In this document: positions 1 to 25,180 of the stretch, one piece after another
Layout of the letters: each line of letters opens with the position of its first letter
Position numbering within the stretch: position 1 is the first letter of the stretch
The notes under the pieces: model-generated
What the model was told of the DNA's origin: nothing
The model's input: only the letters and a program-made list of their open reading frames with translations
The model's database searches: none
Assembly: GCA_017311185.1 (NCBI GenBank)
Contig: JAESUZ010003526.1
Coordinates: 1 to 64,000, forward strand
Reading direction: 5' to 3'
Origin: Proteles cristata cristata
Lineage: Eukaryota > Chordata > Mammalia > Carnivora > Hyaenidae
DNA: 64,000 nucleotides
Translations under genes and position numbers: made by a program

Positions 1-2880
1 CCCTCACCACCATCCATCCCCATGACTCTTTTCATCTTGGAAAACTGAAATTCCATACCTGTGAAGCAATAACTCCTCATTCTTCCCTTATCCTCAGCCC
101 CTCGCAACCACCATTCTACTTTCTGTCTCTATGATTTTGACTACTCTAAGTATGACCTATAATTGGAGTCATAGAGTGTTTGTCTTTTTGTGATTCATTT
201 ATTTCATTTAGCATAATGTCCTTCAGGTTCATCCGTGTTGTAGCATATTACAGGATTTCCTTCCTTTTTAAGACTGAATAATATTCCATTGTATGGATAT
301 GCCACATTTTGCTTATCCATTCATCAGCCGATGGACAGTTAGGCTGCTTCCATGTTTCAGCTGTTAAATAATGCTGATATGAAGAAATGGTCACAAATAT
401 CTCTTTGACACCCTGCTTTCCAATCTTTTGGGTATATACCCATAGGTGGAATTGCTGGGTCATATGGTAATTCTATTTTTAATTTTTTAAGGAGCCACCA
501 AACTATTTACTGTAGTGGCTGAACGATTTTATATTCCCTCCAAAAGTGCACAAGGGTTCCAATTTTCCCACACTCTCATCAACACTTGTTTCCTGTTTTT
601 CCCCCCTCAGAGTAGCCACCCTAATGGGCATGAGATGATACATCATTGTACTGTTGATTTTCATTTTCCTAATGATTAGTGTGTTGGTATCTTTTCATGT
701 GCTTGTTGGTTATTCTTCTTTGGTGGAGGTCTATCCAAGTCCTTTGTCCATTTTTTGAATTGGGTTGTCTCATTGTTGACTTGTAGAAATTATATATTCT
801 GGACATTAATGCCTTACCAAGTATGATGTTCAAATATTTTCTCGCATTTTGTGACTTGCCTTTTCACTCTATGGATAGTGTCTTTTGATGTAGAAGACTT
901 TTAAATTCTCATGAAGCCCAATTTGTCTAATTTTCTTTTGTTACCCATATCTTTGGTGTCATATCCAAGAAATCACTGTCAAATTCAAAATCAAGATGCT
1001 TTTGCCCTGTGTTTTATTCTAAGAGTTTTGCCATTTTAGTTCTTACATGAAGGTCCTGGTTTCATTTTGAGTTAATTTTTTGAATTAATTTTTGTTTGTG
1101 GTTTTTGGTAAGGGCCCAATTTTGTTCTTTTGCATGTGGACATCCAGTTTTCCCAGCACCATTTGTTGAATAGACTGTGCTTTCCCCCATGAATGGTCTT
1201 GGCACACTTGTCAAAAATTATTCATATTTGTGAGGATTTTTTCTAGGCTCTCTATTCTATTCCACTGATCTATATGTCTGTCTTCATGCCAATACCACAC
1301 TTTTTATTATGTATCTTTGTAGTAAGTTTTGAAATCAGAAAGTGTGAGTCCTCCAGTTCTGTTCTTTTTCAGGATTTTTTAGGCTATTTGGAGTCCCCTG
1401 AGATTCCATATGAATTTTTTTATGGGTTTTCCTATTTTTGCAAAAAAAAAGTTTTGGGGGTTTTGATATGACATGCATTGGATCTGTAGATTGCTTTGGA
1501 TAATATTGACATTTTAACAGTATTAAGTCTTCCAATCCATGAACATAGAATGTATTCCACTTATCTGTCTAATGTCTTTCACCAATTGTTTTTTTTTCCC
1601 CACAACTGTTTTGAAGTTTTCATTACAAGTTGTCACCTCCTTGGTTAATTCTTAAATATTATATTCTTTTTAATGTTATAAGTGAAATTGTTTTGTAACT
1701 TCACTTTCAGATTGTTCATCGTGTATAGAAATGCAATTGTTTTCTGTGTGTTGATTTTGTGTCCTACAACTTTGCTGAATTCCCTTACTAGATCTAACAT
1801 CTTTTGTGTGGTGTCTTTAGGGTTTTCTCTATATACGAGAATTTCATTTGCAAACAGAAATAATTTTACTACTTCCATTCCAGTTTGGATGTCTTTTCTT
1901 TTTCTTGCTTAATTGCTCTGGCTAAAACTTCCAGTCCTGTGTTGAACAGAAGTGGTGAAAGTGGCCATCCTTACCTTGTACCTGATATTAGAGGAAAAAC
2001 TTTTAGTCTTTCACAACTGAGTACTATGTTTGTCACAGGTTTTTCATATATGGCTTTTATTATATATATTATTTTATTATTTATAATATATATAAATTTA
2101 TATTTATTAATTATATTTATTTTTATCATGAAAAGTGTTGAGTTTTGTCAAATGCTTTTTCTGCATCAATTGAGATGCCATGTGGTTTTTCCCTTTCCTT
2201 TTATTGATATGGTATATTACACTGCATTGAACCATCCTTGCATCCCAGAAATAAATCCCATTTGGCCATGATGTATGGTCCTTTTAATATGCCATTTGTT
2301 AGTATTTTGTTGAGGATTTTTACATCAATGTCTATAAGGGATATTGGTCTGTAGTTTTCTTATAGTGTCTTTTCTGGTTTTGGTATCAGGATTATGCTGG
2401 CTAATAGAATGCGTTAGGAAGTATTCTTTCCTCTTCACTTTTTTAGAAAGTTTGAGAAGATATGGTATTAGTTCTTTCAATGTCTGGTAGAAGTCACCAG
2501 TAAAGCCATCAACTCAAGGAGTTTTCTTTCTTGGGAGATTTTTTAATTATTTATTTTTACTGATTAAATCTCCTTACTAGTTATTGGTCTATTCAGATAT
2601 TCTATTCTTCATGATTTTTGTCTTGGTAGGTTTTATATTTCTAGAAATTTGTCCATTTCATATGGGTTATCCAGTTTGTTGGCATACAGTTGTTCAGAGT
2701 ACTCTCTTATAATCCTTTTTATTTCTGGAGAATAGAAAGTAATGTTGCCACTTTCATTTCTGATTTTAGTAATCTATTTTTTTTTTTTTTAGTCTAGCTG
2801 AAGGTTGGTCAATTTTGTAATCTTTTTGAAGAAACAATTTTTGGTTCCATTAATTTTTTCTATTGTCTTTCTATTCTCTA
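1..2880 (-). mobile_element. L1 (LINE-1) relic, antisense: 3' UTR and C-terminal/RT part of ORF2
   Basis: The plus strand reads as the reverse complement of an old mammalian L1. The 3' UTR comes first (about 1-250). The C-terminal end of ORF2 follows, and the minus-strand translation at 248-463 ends with the L1-typical MEYYSVLKRKEIL. Reverse-transcriptase-region sequence then runs to about 2880. Stops and frameshifts are frequent, so nothing functional is encoded. The family assignment rests on recognising L1 sequence; the subfamily is not determined. Confidence 0.85.
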
Positions 2881-3526
2881 TTTACTTAATCTGTTTTTTT
2901 TAATCTACGGGCTACAGTGAAGGAAAAAGACAGACACAGAAAGGAAGAAACAGCTTGCTCTTTCTTGTTTCAGTGTCAGCTTCTCTGTGAAGTGAGGGGC
3001 CGTTGGGCACTCTCCAACACAACATTCCATTGTTCTCTCTCACTAATCTCTCTCTCACCCTATTCACTTGTTTAAAATGCTTAGGTTTCAGCTTTCTCAC
3101 AAGATGGTAAGTTTCAAAAGAGCAGGGAGCTGTATGTCTAGCCCCCAGAATAATGTGTGGTATATCTTAGGCACTCAGAAATATTGTTGAATAAAGGAAT
3201 TAAATCAACCAGAAAGAAAAAGGAAGAGGAGGAGGAGGAAGTAAATAACTGTCCATTAAAAAGAAAAGAAAAGAAAAAAAAAGGACAGGAATAGAGAATA
3301 AACCACTGACTCAGATGTCACTCATGGCACCAATCCTTCAGCTGCCCCAGAAATCATTCTCTACCAAAAAGTTCAAAAAGAACATTTCAAAGAACTATGC
3401 TTACTATATATTCTACATATTGCTAAAGCTTGTTAGATTGAAAACCAGGACAACAATTGCCCTTTACACATATTGCTATTTCATCTGAAAAGTGGGAAGG
3501 GAGCACTTTCAAGAAGGAATATTATA
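2881..3526. other. Non-L1 segment between two L1 blocks
   Basis: This stretch does not read as L1, although the L1 ORF2 sequence on either side appears nearly consecutive. At 3110-3205 it has the look of an ancient L2/MIR3-type 3' end, ending in GTTGAATAAAGG. A (GGA)n-like purine run sits at 3215-3240. I see no gene here. The short minus-strand ORF at 2912-3100 has no recognisable domain. Confidence 0.4.
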
Positions 3527-3743
3527 GGGGCGCCTGGGTGGCCTAGTCGGTTAAGCGTCTGACTTTCGCTTGGGTCATGATCTCGCGGTTCGTGGGTTCG
3601 AGCCCCGCATCGGGCTCTGTGCTGACTGCCAGCTCAGAGCCTGGAGCCTGTTTCAGAGTCTGTGATTCCCTCTCTCTCTGACCCTCCCCTGCTCATGCTG
3701 TCTCTATCTCTCTCCTAGAAATAAATAAAACATTAAAAAAAAA
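3527..3743 (+). mobile_element. CanSINE, young type
   Basis: This is a full-length tRNA-derived CanSINE with the GGGGCGCCTGGGTGG head, a B-box-like GGGTTCGAGCCCC, a CT-rich tail and a poly(A) end. A 13-bp target-site duplication, aaggaatattata, flanks it at 3514-3526 and 3744-3756. Confidence 0.93.
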
Positions 3744-3913
3744 AAGGAATATTATAATTGAAAGCTTATGCAAATAAGTAGGTCTTTCAAAATATATTTT
3801 CAAAATGCTCTTATCTGTACGCTTTCCTTCCTTCTGCTAGCTTTGGATTTAGTTTGTTCTGTTTTCTAGTTCCTTAAATTGTAAAGTTAGGTTGTTGACC
3901 TGAGATCTTTCTT

Positions 3914-4053
3914 GCTTTTTTTTTTTGAATTTTTAAGTAGGCTCCACACCCAGCATGGAGCCCCACATGGGCCTTATATTCACACCCTGAGGTGGAGACC
4001 CCGAGCTGAGATCAAGAGTCAGACACTTAACCCACTGAACCACCCAAGCGCTC
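3914..4053 (-). mobile_element. CanSINE fragment, antisense
   Basis: This is the reverse complement of an older, diverged CanSINE, running from an A-rich tail (T-run at 3914) to a worn head near 4053. It lies inside the antisense L1. Confidence 0.8.
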
Positions 4054-4651
4054 TTGTTTTTTAAATGTAAGCATTTACATCTACAAATTTCCCCATCACT
4101 GCTTTTGCTGCATCCCATAGTTTGGTATTCTGGGTCATTTTCATTCACCTCTAAGTATTTTCTAATTACCCTTGTGATTTCTTCTTTGACCCACTGGTTG
4201 TGTATAAGCATGCTGTTTAACTATCACAATTTTGTGAATTTTCCAGTTGTACATTATTGATTTTTAACTTCATCCCATTGTGATCAAATACTTTGTACCC
4301 CTTTTTAAATCTACTGAGATTTAATTTGTGTCCTCACATATGGCTATCCTGGCTAATGTCTCAAGTGCACTCCAGGAGAATGTGTATTCTGCTGCTGTTG
4401 GGTGGAGAGCTCTGTGTAGGTCTGTTCGATCTGGCTGGTTTTATGTGTTAGGTCCTCTGTTTCCTTGGTATTGAAATCTTCAGCTATTAGCATAGAACAA
4501 TCTACTTATCTCTTCGATTCTGCTTATTGCTTCATGTATTTTGATACTCTGTCATTAGGTGTGTAAATGTTTATAATTGTCCTATCTTCTTGCCATCTTG
4601 AGCCTTTTATTAATATATACCATCCTTTGTTTCTTGTAAACTTTTGTGATT

Positions 4652-4786
4652 TTTAAAAAATTCTCAAGTAGTTAACACACAGTGTAGTCTTGGCTTCAAG
4701 AGTAGAATTCAGTGATTCATCACTTACATATGACACCATCAACCTTGTTTGTTCTCTTGTTCTCTGTATTTAAAAGTCTCTTGTGG
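4652..4786 (-). mobile_element. Carnivore L1 3'-end fragment, antisense
   Basis: The sequence reads as the reverse complement of a carnivore L1 3' UTR, with the characteristic stretch GTAGTTAACACACAGTGTAG. It is interrupted on its right by the tiny L1 insertion at 4787. Confidence 0.6.
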
Positions 4787-4836
4787 GGATGAGCCCTGAG
4801 TGTTATGTGGAAACTAATTTGACAATAAACTATTTG

Positions 4837-4881
<45 letters not shown>
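4787..4881 (+). mobile_element. Extremely 5'-truncated L1: last ~50 bp plus (TAAA)n tail
   Basis: Only the terminal L1 sequence survives (GGAAACTAATTTGACAATAA and its surroundings), followed by a long (TAAA)n tail. The 15-bp target-site duplication aaaagtctcttgtgg flanks it at 4772-4786 and 4882-4896. The same L1 terminus recurs at 28548 (antisense) and 50778 (sense). Confidence 0.85.
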
Positions 4882-4883
<2 letters not shown>

Positions 4884-5595
4884 AAGTCTCTTGTGGTTTG
4901 CCTCCCTGTTTTTGTTTTTCCTTCCCATCTTTTGTGATTTAAAATCTATTTTACTTGATATTAGTATAACCACTCCTGCTCTCTTTTGGTTCTAATTTAC
5001 ATGGGATGTATTTTCCACCCTTTCACTTTCAACTGTGTTTATGGGTCTCAAATGAGTCTCTTGTAGAGGGCATTTAATTGGATGTGTTTTTATCCATCCT
5101 GCCAATTTCTGTCTTTGATTGGAGGGTTTAACCCATTTACTTTAATTAGTAACAAAGAGGGGCTGACTTCAGTCATTGATATTTTATATATGCCCTATAG
5201 CTTCTTTGCTCATTTGCTACATGCCTGTCTTTTGTGGGGTTTTTGTTTTTTTGTTTTTGTGGGTTTTTTTGTTTGTTTTTTTAGTGAAATGCTTAAATCC
5301 CTTTTTAATTTCCATTTGGGTACAGGCTATAGCTATTTTCTCTGTGGTTGTCCTGGGGACTACATTTAACATCCTAGAGTTAGAACATTCTGGTTTGCTT
5401 TTATAGCAGATTAACTTTAGTAACATACAAAAATTCAATTCATTTCCTACTCTTTATGGTTATCAATATAATGAAATTACATCTTTATACACTGGGTGCC
5501 CCAAAACATAAGCTAATAATTCTTCTAAATGGATTAGTCTCCTAAATTCTGTGGAAAACACAATTTGGAGTTACAAACTAAAGTAGATATAATAC

Positions 5596-5783
5596 TTTTT
5601 AAATTTATTTTGAGAGAGAGAGAAGAGTGTGCGGGTGAGGGACAGAGAGGGAGGGAATCCCAAGCAGGTTCTGTGCTGTCAGCATGGATGGAGCCTGATG
5701 CAGGGCTCAAACTCATGAACCAAAGGATTGTGACTTGAGCCAAAATCAAGTCTGACACTTTGACTGAGCCACCCAGATGCCCC
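5596..5783 (-). mobile_element. CanSINE, antisense, older
   Basis: This is a reverse-complement CanSINE with a GA-rich tail region on the left and a diverged head ending in ccacccagatgcccc on the right. No clean target-site duplication is visible. Confidence 0.85.
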
Positions 5784-6066
5784 AATACAAGTTTATTAGG
5801 TGTGCTTAAGTCATGTGGAAAACAGACTACAGTTACAAACCATTGCTACAATATTAGCTTTCATAATTGCCCATGATCTACCTTTATTGAGATCTACTTC
5901 TCCACATGGCTTTGAGGTGCTGATGGTGTCCTTTCACTTCATCTTGCAGGACTCCTGTGGGCATTTCTTGCAGGATGTTTATAGGGGTCACAAACTGCCT
6001 CCTCTTTTATCTGGGAATGTCTGGATTTCTCCCCTACTTTTGAAATATTGCTGGATAGGACTATAG

Positions 6067-6107
6067 GGTGTGTGTGTGTGCGCGCGCGCGTGTGTGTGTG
6101 TGTGTGT
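6067..6107. repeat. (TG)n-(CG)n-(TG)n alternating purine-pyrimidine run
   Basis: About 40 bp of TG repeats has a central CGCGCGCGCG block inside the antisense L1. Alternating purine-pyrimidine tracts with a CG core are classic Z-DNA-prone sequence. Confidence 0.95.
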
Positions 6108-6365
6108 TCTGTTTTAGCATTTTGACTGTATCGGCCCACTGTCTTCTGGCCTCCAACGTTTCTGTATGCATTCTCACTGAAGACCCCTATATGTAATGAT
6201 TTGCTTCTTTCTTGCTGCTTTCAAGATTTGCTCAATGCATTTTAGAAGTTTGATTAGAAAGTGTCTCAGAGTGCTCTGAGTTCATCTTACTTGGGAGATT
6301 CTGAGCTTCTTATATATTTATGTTCCCATCTTTCATCAAATTTGGTTCGTTTTCAGCATTCTTTA

Positions 6366-6534
6366 ATTTTTATTTTACAGGGAAAGGACGCAAGCGGGGG
6401 GGGTCAGGAAAGAATCTCAAGCAGACTCCACACTCAGCATGGAGCCCAACATGGGGCTCGATCCCACAACCCTTTGACCATGACCTGAGCCAAAATCAGG
6501 AGTTGGATGCTCAACTGAGACACACAGGCGCCCC
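6366..6534 (-). mobile_element. CanSINE, antisense, older
   Basis: A reverse-complement CanSINE lies within the L1 ORF1-like block, ending with the head complement acacaggcgcccc at about 6534. A run of nine G sits at the CT-rich region. Confidence 0.85.
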
Positions 6535-7199
6535 AGCCACTCTTTCTTTGAATGTCCTCTGCTGCTTTCCCTTCTGGGACTCCCACTATGTACATACTGA
6601 TCCTTTTAATAGTGTCCATAGTGCTCTTAGGTTCTGTCCACTTTTCTTCAATGTTTCTCTGTTCCATAGCCTCAGTGATGTCCACTGTTATAGCTCTAAG
6701 TTCATAGATTCTTTTTTTCTGTTTAAGTTGGCCTTGGAGGCACTCTTGTGAATTCATTTCAGTTGTAGTTTTCAGTTCTGAAATTCTGTTTTTAGGTTTT
6801 GTTTCTTTATATTTCCATTTTGTTCATACATTTTCTTGGCTTTCTTCACATCTTCCTTTAGTTCAGCATCTTGACAGTTGATTTGACTTTGTTTAGTGTA
6901 TCTGCCAATAAGTCTTTCAGGAAGCAGTTCTGTTGGTTTTCCTTTGAATGGGACATACTTTCCTATTTATTTGTATCCTTTGACTTTTGGTTGGACACCG
7001 ACATTTAAATCTAATCATGTGATTACTGAAAATCAGACAGTACCCCTTCCCTAAGGTTTGCTGTTTTTTGTCTTCTATTTCTATTGTAGGCTTTTTGCCA
7101 AGGATCAGACTGAGATATATAAACTTCTGTTTTTCTCAGGTCTTCTCTGAGCCTTCCTTAGGCATGCAGAGTTTCTAATTTTCCCTGCATATGCAGTTG

Positions 7200-7715
7200 T
7201 CTCTGAACCTTCTAGTTTTTATTGTCTGGCTCCTGAAATGGGAATCATACACAGGAACTGAAGGAGGGGCAAGGGCATCAGACCATTAAGTCTCCTGGCA
7301 GCCAGAGAGGGAGAGGCTTGCAACAGTGAGGGGAGGTACAACAACGGCTTCCAGCCTCTTCACACCTGTGATCCAACCAGTGCTCAGAGCACAGATTCCC
7401 TGATGGTTGTAGGGTCCTTTTTAGGTTCTAGGGTACCCACCATAGCTCCCCTATGGGGTGTGCAAGCTGCTCCAAGGGCACCTGCGCACCTATGTAGCTG
7501 GGGGTAGGGGATGGGGAGTGCTCTGTGCTGGGAGCTAAAATTGATCAAAACTAACCACAATGTACAGTCCAAGTCCTCTAGAATTCACAAGTCTTTAACC
7601 AACTCCAGAGTTCCAAAATGGTTCTAAGAACACAGGTTTGTTTTTAGTCACGATATTTTCTGTGACTGATCCCAAGAAAACTTCTGGGTATCAAACCAAC
7701 AAAACCATGTAGTCA
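7200..7715. other. Intergenic sequence 3' of FLCN
   Basis: There is no recognisable gene between the L1 field and the FLCN poly(A) site. Part of it may be further old repeat sequence that I could not assign. A GT-rich downstream element for FLCN polyadenylation lies at 7690-7708 on the minus strand. Confidence 0.5.
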
Positions 7716-7717
7716 AC

Positions 7718-8802
7718 AGTTTAAAAAAATACATCTTTATTGTGTTTCAATGTTCTTGTGTGATAGATACCTAGTCATATAAACTTAGTCTCCATGTTAA
7801 ATATAAATTAAGCAAACACAAAAAACTATAAACAAATCAGCAAAACTGCTGGAAAACCCCTCCAAGTCATGAACCCTTTTTAAAGGTACACACTGGGATG
7901 AGGAGACGATCTTAAGTCACCATATTCTGAAAACTGTTACCTGCTGCCAAATGTAAATGTTTAAAGAAGCAATAAAGGGCTAAGTGATACGGAAGAGGAC
8001 TGTGCTGGGTCCCTCAACTCCACTTCCAGTGAGTCAGGCAAGACAGATGGCTCCATCTGATGTTTCAGCAAAGAATCATCTTTGTGTAAGAAGGATCAGT
8101 GGCCTGTCCTCAAGCCACAGGGAAACGTCAAAGCAACCACCTGAGAGCATGGCCAGAAGCCTTGGAAGTCACACAATTCCAGAACATGAATTCCGGAGGG
8201 CCCAAAGATGAGGAAAACATCCATTCCACCACAAAGGCCATTCCCAGAGCTCAAAACCAGATTACTAACAATGACTGAGGATCAGCACATGTCCTGAAAA
8301 GTCACAACTGGAGCAAAACATACACACGGACATATAAAACCTGGAAAAGTCTTGTAGTTCAGAACAGTAAGGTTCAAACATTAACCTTGAGAGTGTGGCC
8401 AAAATACCCAAGTTGGGACCGGCCTGAGGTGTTTTCTCTATAAATTCTGAGATCTAAATCCTTGAGAGACATGAGATGCACGTTGTCCTTGGTCATCTCC
8501 CACAGGAGTGCGCACACACAGAGGACCCAGTGTCCCAAATCTCCACGTGCCCGCTTCAGGGCTACAGCAATTCAACCAGCTCGTGGAATGGTGCTGAAAA
8601 CTGTATCAGGCCCAAATTCCGCAGAGAGGGCAAAGTTCTGCCGCAACAGTTTCCATTCCTTGCTAGGAAACAGCTCCATGCCAGCGGTTCAGAAACCGGA
8701 CTGGTCTGTGCCTGCCTTCAAGGCCCGTCTCTGAGCTCAGTGGCCAAGAAAGCAATCCCCACTCTTCAGAAAGTGAACGTGGGTCAGATTCCCAAGGCAG
8801 GC
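7718..8802 (-). other. FLCN: FLCN 3' UTR
   Basis: About 1.08 kb of 3' UTR follows the FLCN stop codon on the minus strand, up to a canonical AATAAA (minus strand, 7741-7736). The exact cleavage base is inferred. The plus-strand ORFs over this stretch (7984-8211, 8462-8734, 8476-8820) are chance reading frames of the antisense strand. Confidence 0.8.
7736..7741 (-). promoter_or_regulatory. FLCN: FLCN poly(A) signal AATAAA
   Basis: The plus strand reads tttatt, which is AATAAA on the minus strand. It is followed about 30-50 nt downstream by the GT-rich stretch GGTTTTGTTGGTTTG at 7708-7694. No other minus-strand AATAAA was seen between it and the stop codon. Confidence 0.75.
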
Positions 8803-21966
<13,164 letters not shown>

Positions 21967-24553
21967 TCAGGTGCCCCCAATAGGCTTCCCGGCCGGCAGA
22001 GCTGGGTCCCCCACCCAGCACTGCACCAGGTGCAGAGGAAACAAGGTGGATGAGACTCAGTCCATGCCGCCCAGGAGTCATAACAGAGGAAGGAGGATGC
22101 AATTCAAGGACCACACAGAAAACCCTTCAGTTAGAGCTGCAACTACGAGGTAGTCAGCACAGAAGACAACGCACATGTGAGTGACAATGGGGCAAATGTG
22201 ACACAAACAAATGCCAGTGGGGTTTGGAGGAGACGCTTATTCAATCAACAGCAGCTGTGCTGGGTGATAGGCCGCCACCCTCACAGAGCTTACCCCTAGT
22301 TGGGGAGGGACACAGGACAGACTGCTTGCTCTCCCTGTGGTGCCAGCCTTGGGACGAAAAGTACGGCGGGGCCAGGGCAGAGAAGTGCTGGAGGAGGTGG
22401 GATGCGCTTTTGGACACAAGGGCTCCCTGACTAAAAGCTGAAGGGAGCCGTGGGGGTGGAGGGGGCAGGACTTAGGGTCTGTCTATAAAGCTGAGTAATG
22501 CAGGCAGAAGATGTGGATTTTAGGGAATCTTCTAGGCCTCGGTAAAGACCGGAAGTCTGTACACATTGGAGAGCCTTTGATAGGTTCTGATGAAAAATAT
22601 GGTAAATGTGCATAGAGGCCAGTGGCCAGGATCCAAACCCTCTTCTCTTTTGGGGACCCCCTCCCCCATTACAGAGCCAAAGAAGGCGAGACATCCTCTG
22701 TCCTCATCGCCCTGCACGGGCACGACCAAGGCTTGGCCAGTCAAAGGCACCTGCCCAGGAAGCTGAGCCCAGTGGGAGACAAAGCAGAAGATCCAGTGCA
22801 AACACGCACGGGGGGCAAGTCCTGGGCGACTATGTCCTCAAAACCCCACGTGGTGTGTCCGTCACTGTGTCCTCCTGGTGGCCTCCCTTCTCCAGCCGGC
22901 TCGCTTACTCTGCCACCCAGATGGCATCTCGCAGACAACCTCTCAGCTGCCACAACTATTACTGCCCCTGTCCCCATCCCTGTCCCTGAGGGAGGGGCTG
23001 GAGCTCAAGTGTCACAGTGGGAATGACCGAGGCCAATATAAAACAGAAACTGAAGATCAGCTGGGCCAATGTGAGTCAGGCATGGGATGAGATGGGGATT
23101 TGGGGGTGCCTGGCATGCACAGCTGGGGCACTTCCCGGAGGGAGGTGGGCAGCGGGTTAGAGAGACAGCAGGACATTTAGCTGGAAAACCCCGAGAGCTG
23201 CATGGCAATTACACACCGCACTATCAGGGAGGGCCAAGCAAGGGGCCAAGGTCCAGGCCATGCCACAGACCTCTGCCTGACTCCCCACCTTCACCACTCA
23301 GTTTCGCCTTGCACGTCCCTGCTGAGAGGCCTCCCAAAGCAGCCCCCGAGAACAGCCGCTCACATCCACTGCATCACACTCGCCTCGTCGCACCGCGCTT
23401 CCCCTGTACGTGTGTTCCCTAAGCGTGGCCAGTTGGCCTTAGGCTGTGTCTACAACAGTCCCTGACACACACGGTAGGCACGTTGACATGCTGGACAGAT
23501 GAGGGGATTTGGGAGCTGCCCGTGACGAGAGGGCAGTTGCTGCCGCAGGAAGTGGAGAGCTCACCGAGGATATCTTTGGGCAGGAGAGGTTCAAGAGCAC
23601 AACCACGGGAATAGGAATCTGAGAGCCTAGTGTCACGAGAGCAACGTAAGCCAATTTAAACAAAGGTTCCACCAGGCTCACTCTGGGGAGATCAAGGACA
23701 ATGATGCTTTAGGAATCCACTGTGGAAGAGGGGGTGAGGTGACCACTGATGGAGTAAGAACCTCAGAGAAGTAGTATTGAGACCCAAAGGCAGAGGCATT
23801 AACCTTGGAAAGAGAGGCCACACCTTCCTTGAGACATAAAAGAGAATTACGGTTCCTTCCAGCAAAACATCGCATGAAAGCAGCACGTGCCTGAGGTTCA
23901 CCCCATGTATAGAGCATCAACACGAACCTTTATCCCCAGCAAAAATTACACGTCCACTGTCCCGCCTACTCGAGAGCACTCAAGGCCATTTCCAAATGCG
24001 TCAGGCAGGACAGCCATACTTCAGCTCTAAGACCTGAAATTTTTTCCCTAGGGAAGAAAAAAAAATCAAAGCGAATTCTACGCGCAACGGACTTAGTGAT
24101 ACACACACAAAAATCAAGCGGCTTACTGCCAACTTAAACTCAGAACATCACAAAAAAAGATGTGGGGCTTCTCAGGACTCTGAACGGCTTTACGGGCCTC
24201 CTGCCTTTTGAGCAGTAACAGACAGCAAGCTGGCATGGCAGCCGAAACGTGAGCTCAACTTTTACATGTCTATGGCACTATTTCCTAAAGAATTTTTTGA
24301 ACAGAAATATATTTGTCTTCTTAAAAACACAAAATATTTTAAAATTTAGGGTCCTCAGCCTTCCTACCGTTGGTTACCCACACCAGGCCAATTCAACCCT
24401 TCTGACCTTAGACCTGCAAGTTTCTTTCCTCCTCAAATGGGAAGGAAAGACCAAACATGATGTTCCTAAGCTACTTCCCAACACTCGTAGTCAACACGGG
24501 ATACTCTCGTTAATAGTTTTCTGGGTTTTGTTTTTTTATTAAAAAAAAAACAA

Positions 24554-24753
24554 ACAATTTTTACTGTTTATTTATTTTTGATAAAGTGCAATTGGGGAGG
24601 GACAGAGAGACACACACAGAGAACCTGAAGCAGGCTCCTGGCTCTGAGCTGTCAGCAGCACAGAGCTTGATGCAGGGCTTGAACTCACGAACTGTGAGAT
24701 CAAGACCTGGGCTGAAGCTGGACACTTAAATGACTGAGCCACCCAGGCACCTC
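24554..24753 (-). mobile_element. CanSINE, antisense
   Basis: A reverse-complement CanSINE (tail complement caaacaatttttactgttta, head complement acccaggcacctcc) lies in the FLCN 5' introns. Confidence 0.88.
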
Positions 24754-24973
24754 CTTGTCTTGTTTTTTAAAGAGAAGCAGTCCTGTCGGACAAAAGGGTA
24801 AGACTTCTGACTTCCGATCAGGAGTCCCATAGCCCCAGGCAGCCAGTGGAAGACAGGGCCATACCACTTGGCTCTGAAGTCACACAGAAAAAGCCCGTCT
24901 CCAGCTCTTATCTGCCGGGTGATGTCAAACATCTTACTTATCCTCATTTGGTACCACCCTAAAGCTGAGAAAC

Positions 24974-25180
24974 GGGCACCTGGGTGGCTCAGTTAGTTAA
25001 GCATCCGACTTCAGCTCAGGTCATGATCTCACGGTTTGTGGGTTCGAGACCCGCGTTGGGCTGTGTGCTGACAAGCCTGGAGCCCGGAACCTGCTTCGGA
25101 TTCTGTGTCTCCCTCTTTCTCTGGTCCTCCCCTGCTCATGCTGTCTCTCCCTCAGAAATAAATACAACATTAAAAAAAAA
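24974..25180 (+). mobile_element. CanSINE
   Basis: A sense-strand CanSINE is flanked by the 13-bp target-site duplication aaagctgagaaac at 24961-24973 and 25181-25193. Confidence 0.93.

Larger units (their letters stand above)
3790..7200 (-). mobile_element. L1 relic, antisense: ORF2 endonuclease part, then ORF1/5' part
   Basis: The plus strand continues as reverse-complement L1. ORF2 (reverse transcriptase to endonuclease) spans roughly 3810-5160. Sequence resembling the ORF1/5' region of an old L1 runs to about 7200. SINEs and small L1 fragments split it at 3914-4053, 4652-4881, 5596-5783 and 6366-6534. No intact reading frame remains. The ORF1 part is less certain than the ORF2 part. Confidence 0.7.
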
